From positions 26,558 through 90,557 of the forward strand of contig CAAEXF010000113.1 in the NCBI GenBank assembly GCA_900759715.1: a stretch of 64,000 nucleotides of DNA. The letters are read 5' to 3'. This document shows, piece by piece, positions 15,871 to 23,871 of this stretch (its first letter is position 1; every line of letters starts with the position of its first letter). The notes beneath the pieces were generated by a model that was given only the letters and a program-made list of their open reading frames with translations, had not been told where the DNA came from and searched no databases. Source of the DNA: Clostridium_AM sp900759715. Lineage in GTDB: Bacteria; Bacillota; Clostridia; Clostridiales; Clostridiaceae. Made by a program: the position numbers and the translations under genes.

Positions 15871-17133
15871 ATGAAAAAGCTATCTAATTTCTTCTTAAGT
15901 AAGGTTCTTTACAAAAAAATCTATGATGAGTTTAATGAACCCGTAGGCAAATTATGCGATATTTATGTAACTACTGAGGATGGACTCCCAAGAGCCATAG
16001 GCTATATGGTAAAGAAAGACGGCGAAATTTTTAATTGTGAATTTAAACGTATTTCCTTTTACGAAGAAGATGACAGAATACGTATTAAAGGGGAAGGAAT
16101 GAGAGAAATCATTCTTCAAAAGTACTCTTATCTTTTATCGAAACATTTATTAGACAGACAAATTGTTGATATAAATGGAAAGAAGCTTGTAAGAGTTAAT
16201 GACCTAAGAATTACAGAAATAGCAGGAGAGTATAGAGTAGTAGCTGTTGACTCAGGTGTACTTGCTCTTGGAAGAAGACTTGGATTAGAGGGCTTAGTTA
16301 AAAGCTGTTACAAGATGTTTGATAAAAAACCATCTGATAGTTTAATAGTATGGGATAACGTTGAATCACTTGAGATGGTGAATAATAATTTGAAACTATC
16401 TGTAACCTACAAAAAGCTTTCAAAATTGCATCCAGCAGACTTAGCGGATATTTTAGAGGATATGGATATAAACTATAGGAAAAGAGTATTTGAAAGTCTT
16501 GAACGAGATCTTGCTGCGGATACTTTAGAGGAAATTGAGCCAGACATCCAAGCTGATATATTGGAAAACTTAAGTCAATCTAAAAGAGATGAAGTTTTAG
16601 ATAATATGCCTAACGATGAAATCGCTGACATTTTAGAGGAGATAGATGAAGAAACAGCAGAGGATATTCTTCTCAGCATGGAAAAAGAGGATGCTGACGA
16701 AGTAAGGTCTTTAATGAGATATAGTGAAGAAGCGGTTGGAAGCATAATGAATAAGGATTTTATATCCTTCAATATAAATATAACTGTTGAAGAAACCATT
16801 GAGCTTCTAAGAGAGATTAATCCAGATGATGAAGTTTCTTATTATATATATATTACCGATGAACAGGAAAGGCTTCAAGGTGTAGTTCCATTAAAAAGCC
16901 TAATATTATCTAAACCACAAGAAAAGTTAAAGGAAATAATGCTTAGTGATATAACTAAAATAGAAGACCATGAAAATATAGATGAAGCTATAGAGCTTTG
17001 TGTTAAATATGACCTTCTTTCTCTTCCAGTAGTAAATAGTCATCAGAAACTATGTGGTGTAGTAATCATGAGTGACATAGTGGAGGATATATTAATTCCA
17101 ACATGGAGAAGAAGACTTAAAAAGGTAGGGTAG
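15871..17133 (+). CDS. MgtE-like intracellular domain protein without a membrane domain (PRC barrel, MgtE_N, CBS pair)
   Basis: 420 residues from the ATG at 15871, which follows GGAGGGAGG. Residues ~1-165 resemble two PRC-barrel-like modules (YDEFNEPVGKLCDIYV, IVDINGKKLVRVNDLRI). Residues ~185-285 are an MgtE N domain with LHPADLADILEDMD and repeated ADILE motifs. Residues ~290-410 form a CBS pair with AVGSIMNKDFISFN and LCGVVIMSDIVEDI. Canonical MgtE channels carry a C-terminal five-helix membrane domain; none is present here, and the protein looks wholly soluble. The M-box upstream and the Nramp-like gene 16 bp downstream suggest that it senses Mg2+ and controls that transporter. That role is inferred. 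Confidence 0.88.
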   Translation: MKKLSNFFLSKVLYKKIYDEFNEPVGKLCDIYVTTEDGLPRAIGYMVKKDGEIFNCEFKRISFYEEDDRIRIKGEGMREIILQKYSYLLSKHLLDRQIVDINGKKLVRVNDLRITEIAGEYRVVAVDSGVLALGRRLGLEGLVKSCYKMFDKKPSDSLIVWDNVESLEMVNNNLKLSVTYKKLSKLHPADLADILEDMDINYRKRVFESLERDLAADTLEEIEPDIQADILENLSQSKRDEVLDNMPNDEIADILEEIDEETAEDILLSMEKEDADEVRSLMRYSEEAVGSIMNKDFISFNINITVEETIELLREINPDDEVSYYIYITDEQERLQGVVPLKSLILSKPQEKLKEIMLSDITKIEDHENIDEAIELCVKYDLLSLPVVNSHQKLCGVVIMSDIVEDILIPTWRRRLKKVG

Positions 17134-17149
17134 AAAGAGGTAGATAAAC

Positions 17150-18373
17150 ATGAAGAGCAAAAATAGATTTCTAATAATATTAAGTATAATTGGGCCAGGA
17201 ATTATAACAGCTAATGCGGGAAATGATGCTGGTGGAGTCGCTACCTACTCCGTTGTTGGTGCCCATTATGGATATTCAATGCTGTGGGGAATGTTTGCTA
17301 TAGCTATAGGTCTTGCAGTAGTTCAAGAGATGAATGCAAGAATGGCAGTTGTTACAGGTAAAGGTCTTTCGGATCTGATTAGAGAAAGATTTGGTGTTAA
17401 ATGGGCTTTTTTTGCTATGCTTGTACTTCTTGTAGCAAATCTCGGTGTATGCATAGGTGATTTTGCCGGTATAGCTGCCAGCTTGGAGTTATTCCATATA
17501 AGCAAATATATTTCTATACCAATACTTACAGCACTTATTTGGTTTATATTGACAAGAGGAAATTATTCAAAGGCAGAAAAAATATTTTTATTTTTAACAA
17601 TAACATTCTTTGGTTATTTTATAACAGCATATCTTGTAAAACCAAATTGGAGTCATGTTTTTGTAAGTATAGTAAAACCACAAGCAAAGTTTGATAAAAA
17701 TTATTTTTTAGTTCTCATAGGAATGGTAGGTACAACAATAACTCCTTATATGCAATTTTATTTACAATCCTCAGTTGTAGATAAAGGTATATCTATTAAA
17801 GAGTACAAATATGAAAAAGCTGATGTATATCTTGGAACGATTTGGGCTATATTAACCGCTTTAGTTATCACAGTTTGTACGGCTGAAACATTATATAAGG
17901 CTGGTATAAATATAGATACAGCACAAGATGCGGCCTCAGCACTAGGACCATTAGCTGGAAATTACTCGTTTTTATTATTTGCAGTAGGATTATTTGGAGC
18001 ATCATTTTTAGCATGCTGTATTATACCTTTGTGTACTGCTTATGCTGTATGTGAAGCCTTTGGTTTTGAAAGTGGATTGGACAACAAAATAAAGGAGGCA
18101 CCTGTATTCTTTGGATTATTTTTATTTATGATTTTAGTAAGTGCAATAATTATACTTATACCGAATGTATCATTGATTAATATAATTCTGGTCACTCAGC
18201 AGCTGGCAGGTGTGTTATGTCCTGTAGTGATAATATTTATGATAATACTTGTAAATGATGTTGAAGTTATGGGCAGCTATGTTAATACAACACTTCAAAA
18301 TTTTATAGCTAAAGGAACAGTTTTGTTAATAATTGTGCTTACAATTTTAGCATTCAGTGCAAATTTTATATAA
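17150..18373 (+). CDS. Nramp-like divalent metal transporter, probably a magnesium transporter
   Basis: 407 residues with about eleven membrane segments and the Nramp opening GPGIITANAGNDAGGVATYS. Where manganese and iron transporters have DPGN in helix 1, this protein has DAGG. In helix 6 the usual MPH motif reads TPY (GTTITPYMQFYLQSS), so the metal-binding methionine is absent in my alignment. Such changes are expected for Nramp-related Mg2+ transporters (NRMTs), which cannot rely on a sulfur ligand. Control by an M-box and coupling to an MgtE-like sensor 16 bp upstream support Mg2+ as the substrate. Transport would be across the cytoplasmic membrane. A terminator follows. Confidence 0.88.
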   Translation: MKSKNRFLIILSIIGPGIITANAGNDAGGVATYSVVGAHYGYSMLWGMFAIAIGLAVVQEMNARMAVVTGKGLSDLIRERFGVKWAFFAMLVLLVANLGVCIGDFAGIAASLELFHISKYISIPILTALIWFILTRGNYSKAEKIFLFLTITFFGYFITAYLVKPNWSHVFVSIVKPQAKFDKNYFLVLIGMVGTTITPYMQFYLQSSVVDKGISIKEYKYEKADVYLGTIWAILTALVITVCTAETLYKAGINIDTAQDAASALGPLAGNYSFLLFAVGLFGASFLACCIIPLCTAYAVCEAFGFESGLDNKIKEAPVFFGLFLFMILVSAIIILIPNVSLINIILVTQQLAGVLCPVVIIFMIILVNDVEVMGSYVNTTLQNFIAKGTVLLIIVLTILAFSANFI

Positions 18374-18383
18374 TTTTAAACTT

Positions 18384-18416
18384 AAGCTCTAGTTTTTGAC
18401 TAGGGCTTTTTTATTT
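18384..18416 (+). terminator. Hairpin terminator after the Nramp-like gene
   Basis: AGCTCTAGT pairs with ACTAGGGCT and is followed by TTTTTTA. Confidence 0.7.
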
Positions 18417-18570
18417 TTTATTTTGGGTAATCTTTACAAACCCTCTTTTAGCTTAAAAATGTATTTTTTATAGCTTTGTGTATAAACTAAATTATATCGT
18501 AAGACCTAAAATATACCGATATTACTAGCTTTATAGAATATTTAGTTTATAGCAAGGAGTGAGACTATGT

Positions 18571-19290
18571 ATGTCTAAAAAAATTATGAAATTCAAAAAG
18601 GAAATAGCTTGTGCCCTTATCGTTATATTTACATACATTACTACTTCAATTTCTATGATTCCTTATACAAGTGCAGTTAGAACAATAGCTTATTATTATG
18701 GGTCAAAAGGAGATGTAGTTTCACAAATACAAAGAAGGCTTAAAGATTGGGGATATTATACTGGAGGTGTAGATGGAATATACGGCTATCTAACTTTTAC
18801 TGCAGTAAAAAATTTTCAAGCTAAAAATGGTTTATCTGTAGATGGAATTGCAGGTAATAATACACTTAATGCCATTGGAATTAATGTTGCAGGCCTCGAA
18901 GCTGCTGCTTCTGGTAACAATAATAGTACAGCTACAAGCAATCAGGACTTAATGCTCCTAGCAAGGCTTATTAATGGAGAATCAAGAGGAGAACCATATG
19001 AAGGGCAGGTAGCTGTTGGCGCAGTAGTATTAAATAGAACAAGAGATCCAAGGTTCCCGTCATCCATAGCTGGAGTTATATATCAACCAGGTGCATTTAC
19101 CGCTATAGACGATGGTCAGATAAATGCAAACGTGGTTCAAAGTTCTATAAATGCTGCACAGGATGCTTTAAATGGTTGGGATCCATCAGGCGGGGCTGTT
19201 TATTACTTTAATCCAGCGACTGCTACGAGTGCATGGATATGGTCAAGACCATTAATTAAGATAATAGGTAAGCATAGATTCTGTAGTTAA
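18571..19290 (+). CDS. sleB: Spore cortex-lytic enzyme (SleB-like) with peptidoglycan-binding domain
   Basis: 239 residues. A basic N-terminus and hydrophobic stretch (about residues 10-30) act as a signal peptide. A peptidoglycan-binding domain follows (GSKGDVVSQIQRRLKDWGYY, GVDGIYGYLTFTAVKNFQ). The C-terminal catalytic hydrolase_2 domain has ARLINGESRGEPYEGQVAVG with its catalytic Glu, and ends in a short basic tail. SleB is a lytic transglycosylase that degrades spore cortex during germination. The ATG at 18571 follows AAGGAG. No ypeB gene accompanies it. Sporulation-phase transcription is expected, but I could not define a sigma-G box with confidence. Confidence 0.88.
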   Translation: MSKKIMKFKKEIACALIVIFTYITTSISMIPYTSAVRTIAYYYGSKGDVVSQIQRRLKDWGYYTGGVDGIYGYLTFTAVKNFQAKNGLSVDGIAGNNTLNAIGINVAGLEAAASGNNNSTATSNQDLMLLARLINGESRGEPYEGQVAVGAVVLNRTRDPRFPSSIAGVIYQPGAFTAIDDGQINANVVQSSINAAQDALNGWDPSGGAVYYFNPATATSAWIWSRPLIKIIGKHRFCS

Positions 19291-19439
19291 TGTGAATTTT
19301 ATATATTAATAGAAGCTTAAAGATTGATAAAAATTAATTATCAGATAAGTTAAAAAAATATATTGACAAAGGGAAAAATAGTTGTATAATAAGAGATATA
19401 CAATTCGTATCAAAATACTCGGAAATACTTTGAAAAAGG

Positions 19440-19685
19440 AAAGTAGCTTAAATTAAGTTTTACAGAGAAGGAACTATATGCTGAGAAGTTTCTGAATAAG
19501 GTTTAAGTGAAGTGCCCTTTGGAGTTATACACCGAATTAAGTAGGCTGTATCGGATCCACCCGTTATAGTGGTAGAGCATAGCGCTGTGCTTGAACTAAA
19601 GCTGAGGTCTTTAATTGAAGACTTAAGTAGAGTGGAACCGCGGATTTAACTCCGTCTCTATTATATATAGAGACGGAGTTTTTTG
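19440..19685 (+). ncRNA. T-box leader, probably tRNA-Cys responsive, upstream of cysK
   Basis: The T-box core AGTAGAGTGGAACCGCGG lies at 19628-19645. A terminator hairpin follows (ACTCCGTCTCT at 19650-19660 against GAGACGGAGT at 19671-19680, then TTTT). Upstream the typical stem I and stem II blocks are visible: AGTGAAGTGCCCTTTGGAG and ACCGAATTAAGTAGG. I read TGC at 19514-19516 as the specifier codon, which means cysteine and fits the downstream cysteine biosynthesis genes. Uncharged tRNA-Cys would stabilise the antiterminator and turn on cysK and cysE. Confidence 0.9.
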
Positions 19686-19770
19686 ATATTTAAAATAGAA
19701 ATACACTCAAATTAGGAAAATTTTTTAATTAATTGATGTAATTTTAAAACAAAAAAGGGAGGAATTTAAA

Positions 19771-20682
19771 ATGATATTTAATAACGTTATTGACATGATA
19801 GGTAATACACCTTTATTTAAATTAAGCAATATAATAGGAGAAGACATGGCTGATATTTATGTGAAGCTTGAAAAACTTAATCCTGGTGGAAGCATTAAAG
19901 ATAGAGCTGCACTAGGCATGATAGAAAAGGCTGAAAGAGAAGGAATTATAAAGCCAGGATATACCATAGTTGAACCGACAAGTGGAAACACAGGAATAGC
20001 ACTTGCTATGATAGGAAAGTTAAAAGGATATAAAGTAATAATTGTAATGCCAGATACAATGAGTATAGAGAGAAGAAACATGATGAAGGCTTATGGGGCA
20101 GAACTTGTATTAACAGAAGGTACAAAGGGAATGAAGGGTGCTATAGAAAAGGCAGTAGAAATAGCAGAAGGTAAAGAAGGATACTATATACCACAGCAAT
20201 TTATAAATGAAGCAAACCCAGAGAAACATTATGAAACTACAGCAGATGAAATTATTAAGGATTTAAATGAGTTTGATGCATTTGTAGCGGGTGTTGGTAC
20301 AGGGGGAACAATAGCAGGTGTTGGTAAAAAACTTAAACAGCATAATGGCAATATAAAGGTTGTAGCAGTAGAACCTGCAAAATCTCCGGTTATATCAGGC
20401 GGACAGGCTGGAGCTCACAAAATACAGGGAATAGGAGCTGGTTTTATACCAGATATATATAATAAAGAAATAGTAGATGAGGTTATGACTATAACTGATG
20501 AAGATGCTTTTGAATATGCAAGACTTATGGGAAAAGAAGAAGGCGTACTAGTGGGAATATCTTCCGGTGCTAATTTAGCTGCAGCAGTGAAGATAGCAAA
20601 GCAACTAGGAAAAGGAAAAAAAGTTGTAACTGTAGCACCAGACGGTGGAGAAAAATATTTATCTATGGGATTATATGATTAA
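19771..20682 (+). CDS. cysK: Cysteine synthase (O-acetylserine sulfhydrylase)
   Basis: 303 residues. A PLP enzyme that makes L-cysteine from O-acetyl-L-serine and sulfide. The PLP lysine is in LNPGGSIKDRAALGMIEKA. The substrate loop is PTSGNTGIALAM, the phosphate-binding glycine loop is GVGTGGTIAGVGKKL, and the C-terminal GISSGANLAAAVKIA is typical. The start follows AGGGAGG. It is the first gene after the T-box, with cysE 24 bp later, so synthesis of O-acetylserine and its conversion to cysteine are encoded by one unit and controlled by tRNA-Cys charging. Confidence 0.95.
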   Translation: MIFNNVIDMIGNTPLFKLSNIIGEDMADIYVKLEKLNPGGSIKDRAALGMIEKAEREGIIKPGYTIVEPTSGNTGIALAMIGKLKGYKVIIVMPDTMSIERRNMMKAYGAELVLTEGTKGMKGAIEKAVEIAEGKEGYYIPQQFINEANPEKHYETTADEIIKDLNEFDAFVAGVGTGGTIAGVGKKLKQHNGNIKVVAVEPAKSPVISGGQAGAHKIQGIGAGFIPDIYNKEIVDEVMTITDEDAFEYARLMGKEEGVLVGISSGANLAAAVKIAKQLGKGKKVVTVAPDGGEKYLSMGLYD

Positions 20683-20706
20683 TATTAATTAGAGAGGTGT
20701 AGAGAG

Positions 20707-21312
20707 ATGAGAAATCCATTTAAATCACTAGTTTATGATATAAAAAGTGCTATGAAGAATGATCCAGCGGCAAGAAATCCATTAGAAGTGTTTCTTTTAT
20801 ATCCTTGTATCCATGCACAAATTCATCATAGAATATCTCACTTTTTTTATAAAAAGAAACTTTTCTTTACAGCAAGATTAATATCGCAACTATCGAGATT
20901 CTTTACAGGAATAGAAATACACCCAGGGGCTACAATAGGTAAAGGACTCTTTATTGATCACGGTATGGGAGTAGTCATAGGAGAAACAGCAGAAATCGGA
21001 GATAACGTAACACTGTATCATGGAGTAACTTTAGGTGGTACAGGAAAAGATAAAGGGAAAAGACACCCTACTGTAGGAAACAATGCTATAATAGGATGTG
21101 GAACAAAGGTTTTAGGGCCTATAACAATTGGAGATAGTGTAAAAATAGGAGCTAACTCTGTTGTTTTAGAAGATATGCCATCAGATTGTACAGCTGTAGG
21201 AATACCGGCAAAAATTGTTCGCAGAAAGCAAGCAGTAACTCAAGCGGTAATAATAGAAATAGAGGATTTTAAGGGAAGAAGAAGAAATATATACAACGAA
21301 ATGGTTATTTAG
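20707..21312 (+). CDS. cysE: Serine O-acetyltransferase
   Basis: 201 residues. Uses acetyl-CoA to acetylate L-serine, the first step of cysteine synthesis. The N-terminal helical part includes DPAARNPLEVFLLYPCIHAQ. A left-handed beta-helix with hexapeptide repeats follows: GIEIHPGATIGKGLFIDHGMG, read across about residues 76-96, then VTLYHGVTLGGTG with the catalytic His. The length is that of short bacterial CysE proteins. The ATG has GAGAGGTG upstream. It is the second gene of the T-box unit, placed directly behind cysK, with which it probably forms the cysteine synthase complex. Confidence 0.95.
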   Translation: MRNPFKSLVYDIKSAMKNDPAARNPLEVFLLYPCIHAQIHHRISHFFYKKKLFFTARLISQLSRFFTGIEIHPGATIGKGLFIDHGMGVVIGETAEIGDNVTLYHGVTLGGTGKDKGKRHPTVGNNAIIGCGTKVLGPITIGDSVKIGANSVVLEDMPSDCTAVGIPAKIVRRKQAVTQAVIIEIEDFKGRRRNIYNEMVI

Positions 21313-21365
21313 GCATCTGAAAGAAAATAACAAGTCAAAGCTAGAGCACTAAAGAAGGTGATTAA

Positions 21366-22337
21366 TTGGATTACAAAAGCAGCATATTAGAGTATTGTAA
21401 CAAGTTTGGTTTAGATACTGTTGGCTTTTCAGAATGTAGGGTTTTTGATGAATTGAGGCAATACTTTGAAAGCAGAAAAAATAAAGGATTAGAAAATGAA
21501 TTTGAAGAGAAATGTATAGAGAAGAGGATAAATCCTTTTCTCTATATGAAAGACGGGAAAACAATAATATCTATTGCTTTCCCTTATTTATTTAACCTAA
21601 ATTGTAAAAGTACTACAGGATTTTCAAGTTATACTCATGGGAGAGACTATCATGTCGTAGTAGCTCACTATTTAAAAAGTATATGTGACTATATAGAGCG
21701 TTTGGGAGGCAAGGCTATATATTTTGTAGATAGCAATTCCCTTCCTGAAAGATATATTGCCCTGCAGAGTGGAATAGGATTCATAGGAAAAAACAATACT
21801 CTGATTACAGAAAGATATGGTTCTTATGTATTTTTAGGTGAAATAATAACTAATCTGCCTATAGAAAAAGATAAGCCTTTAGGAGATAAATGTGGAAACT
21901 GTAATATATGCCAAAACGCATGTCCAACAGGTGCAATAAAAAATGAGAATAATCCTAACATATGTCTTTCGTATATAACTCAAAAAAAGGAAATAGATGA
22001 TGAATGGTTTGGCAAATTAAATGGTAGAATATTTGGATGTGATACATGTCAAAAGGTTTGTCCATATAACAAAGGTGCTGAAATATCAAAAATAGAAGAA
22101 TTTAGGCCTTATGACTTTATGGAAATGACAAATTTAGATGAATTAATAAGTTTAGATAAAGCAACATTTAAAGAGAAGTATAGCCAAACATCTTGTGGCT
22201 GGAGAGGTAAAAACGTACTTCAAAGAAATGCTCTAATTAATGTGATGTGTCTAGGGAAAAGTAGAAAACCTGTAAAGTTTAGTTCACCGTATGTACAAAA
22301 TTATTATAATAGACTTCTAAAATATTTGAAACTATAA
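21366..22337 (+). CDS. queG: Epoxyqueuosine reductase
   Basis: 323 residues. Reduces epoxyqueuosine to queuosine in tRNA, using cobalamin and two [4Fe-4S] clusters in the cytosol. Visible motifs are SYTHGRDYHVVVAHYLK, VDSNSLPERYIALQSGIGFIG across about residues 120-140, the first cluster CGNCNICQNACPTGAI and the second CDTCQKVCPYNKGAE. The start is the TTG at 21366, preceded by GAAGGTGA; no closer ATG is in frame. It lies 53 bp after cysE and may be read through from that unit. The C-terminal HEAT-like part seen in longer homologues is short here. Confidence 0.92.
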   Translation: MDYKSSILEYCNKFGLDTVGFSECRVFDELRQYFESRKNKGLENEFEEKCIEKRINPFLYMKDGKTIISIAFPYLFNLNCKSTTGFSSYTHGRDYHVVVAHYLKSICDYIERLGGKAIYFVDSNSLPERYIALQSGIGFIGKNNTLITERYGSYVFLGEIITNLPIEKDKPLGDKCGNCNICQNACPTGAIKNENNPNICLSYITQKKEIDDEWFGKLNGRIFGCDTCQKVCPYNKGAEISKIEEFRPYDFMEMTNLDELISLDKATFKEKYSQTSCGWRGKNVLQRNALINVMCLGKSRKPVKFSSPYVQNYYNRLLKYLKL

Positions 22338-22433
22338 TTTAATTATATGATATAATATTTAGGAAGTAATTTTTATTTGTATAGCTTATATAATTTTTAT
22401 TTTAAACCATGTAAATGAAAGGTGGACTATATT

Positions 22434-23132
22434 ATGATTTCTCCTGGAGCAGCTAGGATAATAGGCTATCTTCCTAAAGATGTAGTTCGATTTTTTTCTG
22501 GAAAACTGATTAAAAAGTATCTAAAAACCTATGCAGATATAGAAGTTAAGGGAATGGAGAACTTAAAAGACGTAAAAAAGCCTATACTTTTTGTATGTAA
22601 CCATTTAAGTAATTCTGATGGATTGGTAATAAATAATATACTAAGAGATCAGGATATAACCTTTGTAGCAGGAGCAAAACTATCCGACAATCCGTTGACT
22701 AGTTTGGGTGTATACATTACTAAAACTATAACTATTAAGCCAAATACTCCTGATAAAGAAGCTATATCAGGAATAGTAAAGACATTAAAAGAAGGAAAAA
22801 ATATTCTCATATTCCCAGAAGGTACAAGAAGCAGAACTGGAGGTATGATTAAGGCTAAAAAGGGAATTATATTAATTCAAAGATTGACAAAAGCCTCAGT
22901 TATACCACTTGGTATCTATGGTAGTGAGAAACTTCTTCCTATTGATGAAAATGATATGGGACAAGAAAAATTTCATCATGCAAAGGTTACACTCTCTATA
23001 GGTAAAGAGGTACAAATTCCTGCTAAAGATCGTGAGGAAGACAAACGTGAATATGAAGAAAGAGCAATGAATTTCCTAATGAGAAAAATTGCAGAACTCT
23101 TACCTGAACAGTATAGAGGAGAATATAAGTAA
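22434..23132 (+). CDS. plsC: 1-acyl-sn-glycerol-3-phosphate acyltransferase (PlsC-type)
   Basis: 232 residues from the ATG at 22434, which follows AAAGGTGG; the GTG four codons upstream belongs to that site. Acyltransferase motif I is CNHLSNSDGL (NHxxxxD) and motif III is IFPEGTRSRTGGMIKAKKG. It transfers an acyl chain to lysophosphatidic acid to make phosphatidic acid at the inner membrane face. The exact acceptor is inferred from the family. It is not adjacent to other lipid genes. A strong terminator follows at once. Confidence 0.88.
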   Translation: MISPGAARIIGYLPKDVVRFFSGKLIKKYLKTYADIEVKGMENLKDVKKPILFVCNHLSNSDGLVINNILRDQDITFVAGAKLSDNPLTSLGVYITKTITIKPNTPDKEAISGIVKTLKEGKNILIFPEGTRSRTGGMIKAKKGIILIQRLTKASVIPLGIYGSEKLLPIDENDMGQEKFHHAKVTLSIGKEVQIPAKDREEDKREYEERAMNFLMRKIAELLPEQYRGEYK

Positions 23133-23162
23133 TACCCATTATTTTGAATGGGTATTTTTTTC
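23131..23162 (+). terminator. Hairpin terminator after plsC
   Basis: AATACCCATT and AATGGGTATT form a 10-bp stem followed by seven T. It begins at the stop codon. Confidence 0.8.
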
Positions 23163-23213
23163 TATTGAAGATACAATATTAATATGTAAGAAAAGTAAAA
23201 GTAGGTGAACATT

Positions 23214-23858
23214 TTGGAAAAAGAAAATATAGAGAAAACATTAAAAGTATTAAGTGAGACCTACCCTAATGCTAAATGTGCATTGGAGTTTAAATCGCCT
23301 TATGAACTATTGGTTTCAACAATACTATCTGCACAATGTACTGATGTGAGAGTTAACCAGGTTACGGAGGAATTATACAAAGAATATAATACACCGGAAA
23401 AGATGATAAGCTTGACAGAGGAAGAGTTAGGAGAAAAGATCAGAAGCTGTGGATTTTATAAAAACAAAAGTAGAAATATATTAGGAGCTACAAGAAATAT
23501 AATACAAAAACATGGTGGTAAGGTACCAAAAACAATGGAAGAACTAATAGAACTTCCGGGAGTAGGAAGAAAAACTGCCAATGTAGTTTTATCTAATGCT
23601 TTTGGAGTTCCAGCTATTGCAGTAGATACTCATGTATTTAGGGTATCAAATAGGCTTGGAATTTCGAAAGGTGATACTCCAGATCAAGTAGAAAAAGGTC
23701 TTATGGAAAATGTTCCAAGAGAAATGTGGAGCGATACTCACCATTATCTTATATGGCATGGAAGGCAGATTTGTAAAGCTAGAAAACCACAATGTGAAAT
23801 ATGTCCACTAGCGCCTTACTGTGGGTATTTTAATGAAGAAGTAAAGACCGAAAGTTAA
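23214..23858 (+). CDS. nth: Endonuclease III (DNA glycosylase/AP lyase)
   Basis: 214 residues from the TTG at 23214, chosen because TAGGTGA is correctly spaced; the GTG at 23205 is inside that site. The helix-hairpin-helix is LPGVGRKTANVVL and contains the catalytic lysine. The catalytic aspartate is in AVDTHVFRVSNRLG. The [4Fe-4S] loop has the pattern Cx6Cx2Cx5C in CKARKPQCEICPLAPYC. It removes oxidised pyrimidines from DNA and nicks the strand. The last residues KTES are encoded in a perfect palindrome shared with the end of the convergent cinA gene. Confidence 0.95.
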   Translation: MEKENIEKTLKVLSETYPNAKCALEFKSPYELLVSTILSAQCTDVRVNQVTEELYKEYNTPEKMISLTEEELGEKIRSCGFYKNKSRNILGATRNIIQKHGGKVPKTMEELIELPGVGRKTANVVLSNAFGVPAIAVDTHVFRVSNRLGISKGDTPDQVEKGLMENVPREMWSDTHHYLIWHGRQICKARKPQCEICPLAPYCGYFNEEVKTES

Positions 23859-23871
23859 CTTTCGGTCTTTA
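23842..23871. terminator. Perfect 30-bp palindrome holding both stop codons of nth and cinA
   Basis: TAAAGACCGAAAGTT followed by its exact reverse complement. The centre GTTAAC gives TAA on both strands, so nth and cinA overlap by four bases and both end in lysine-threonine-glutamate-serine. It could act as a bidirectional terminator, though the T-runs are only three to four bases. Confidence 0.75.

Noticed and set aside
19480..19482. Alternative TGC as T-box specifier
   Set aside because: It lies on the 5' side of stem I; the TGC at 19514-19516 has the usual GAA-specifier-CCCTTTGGAG context.
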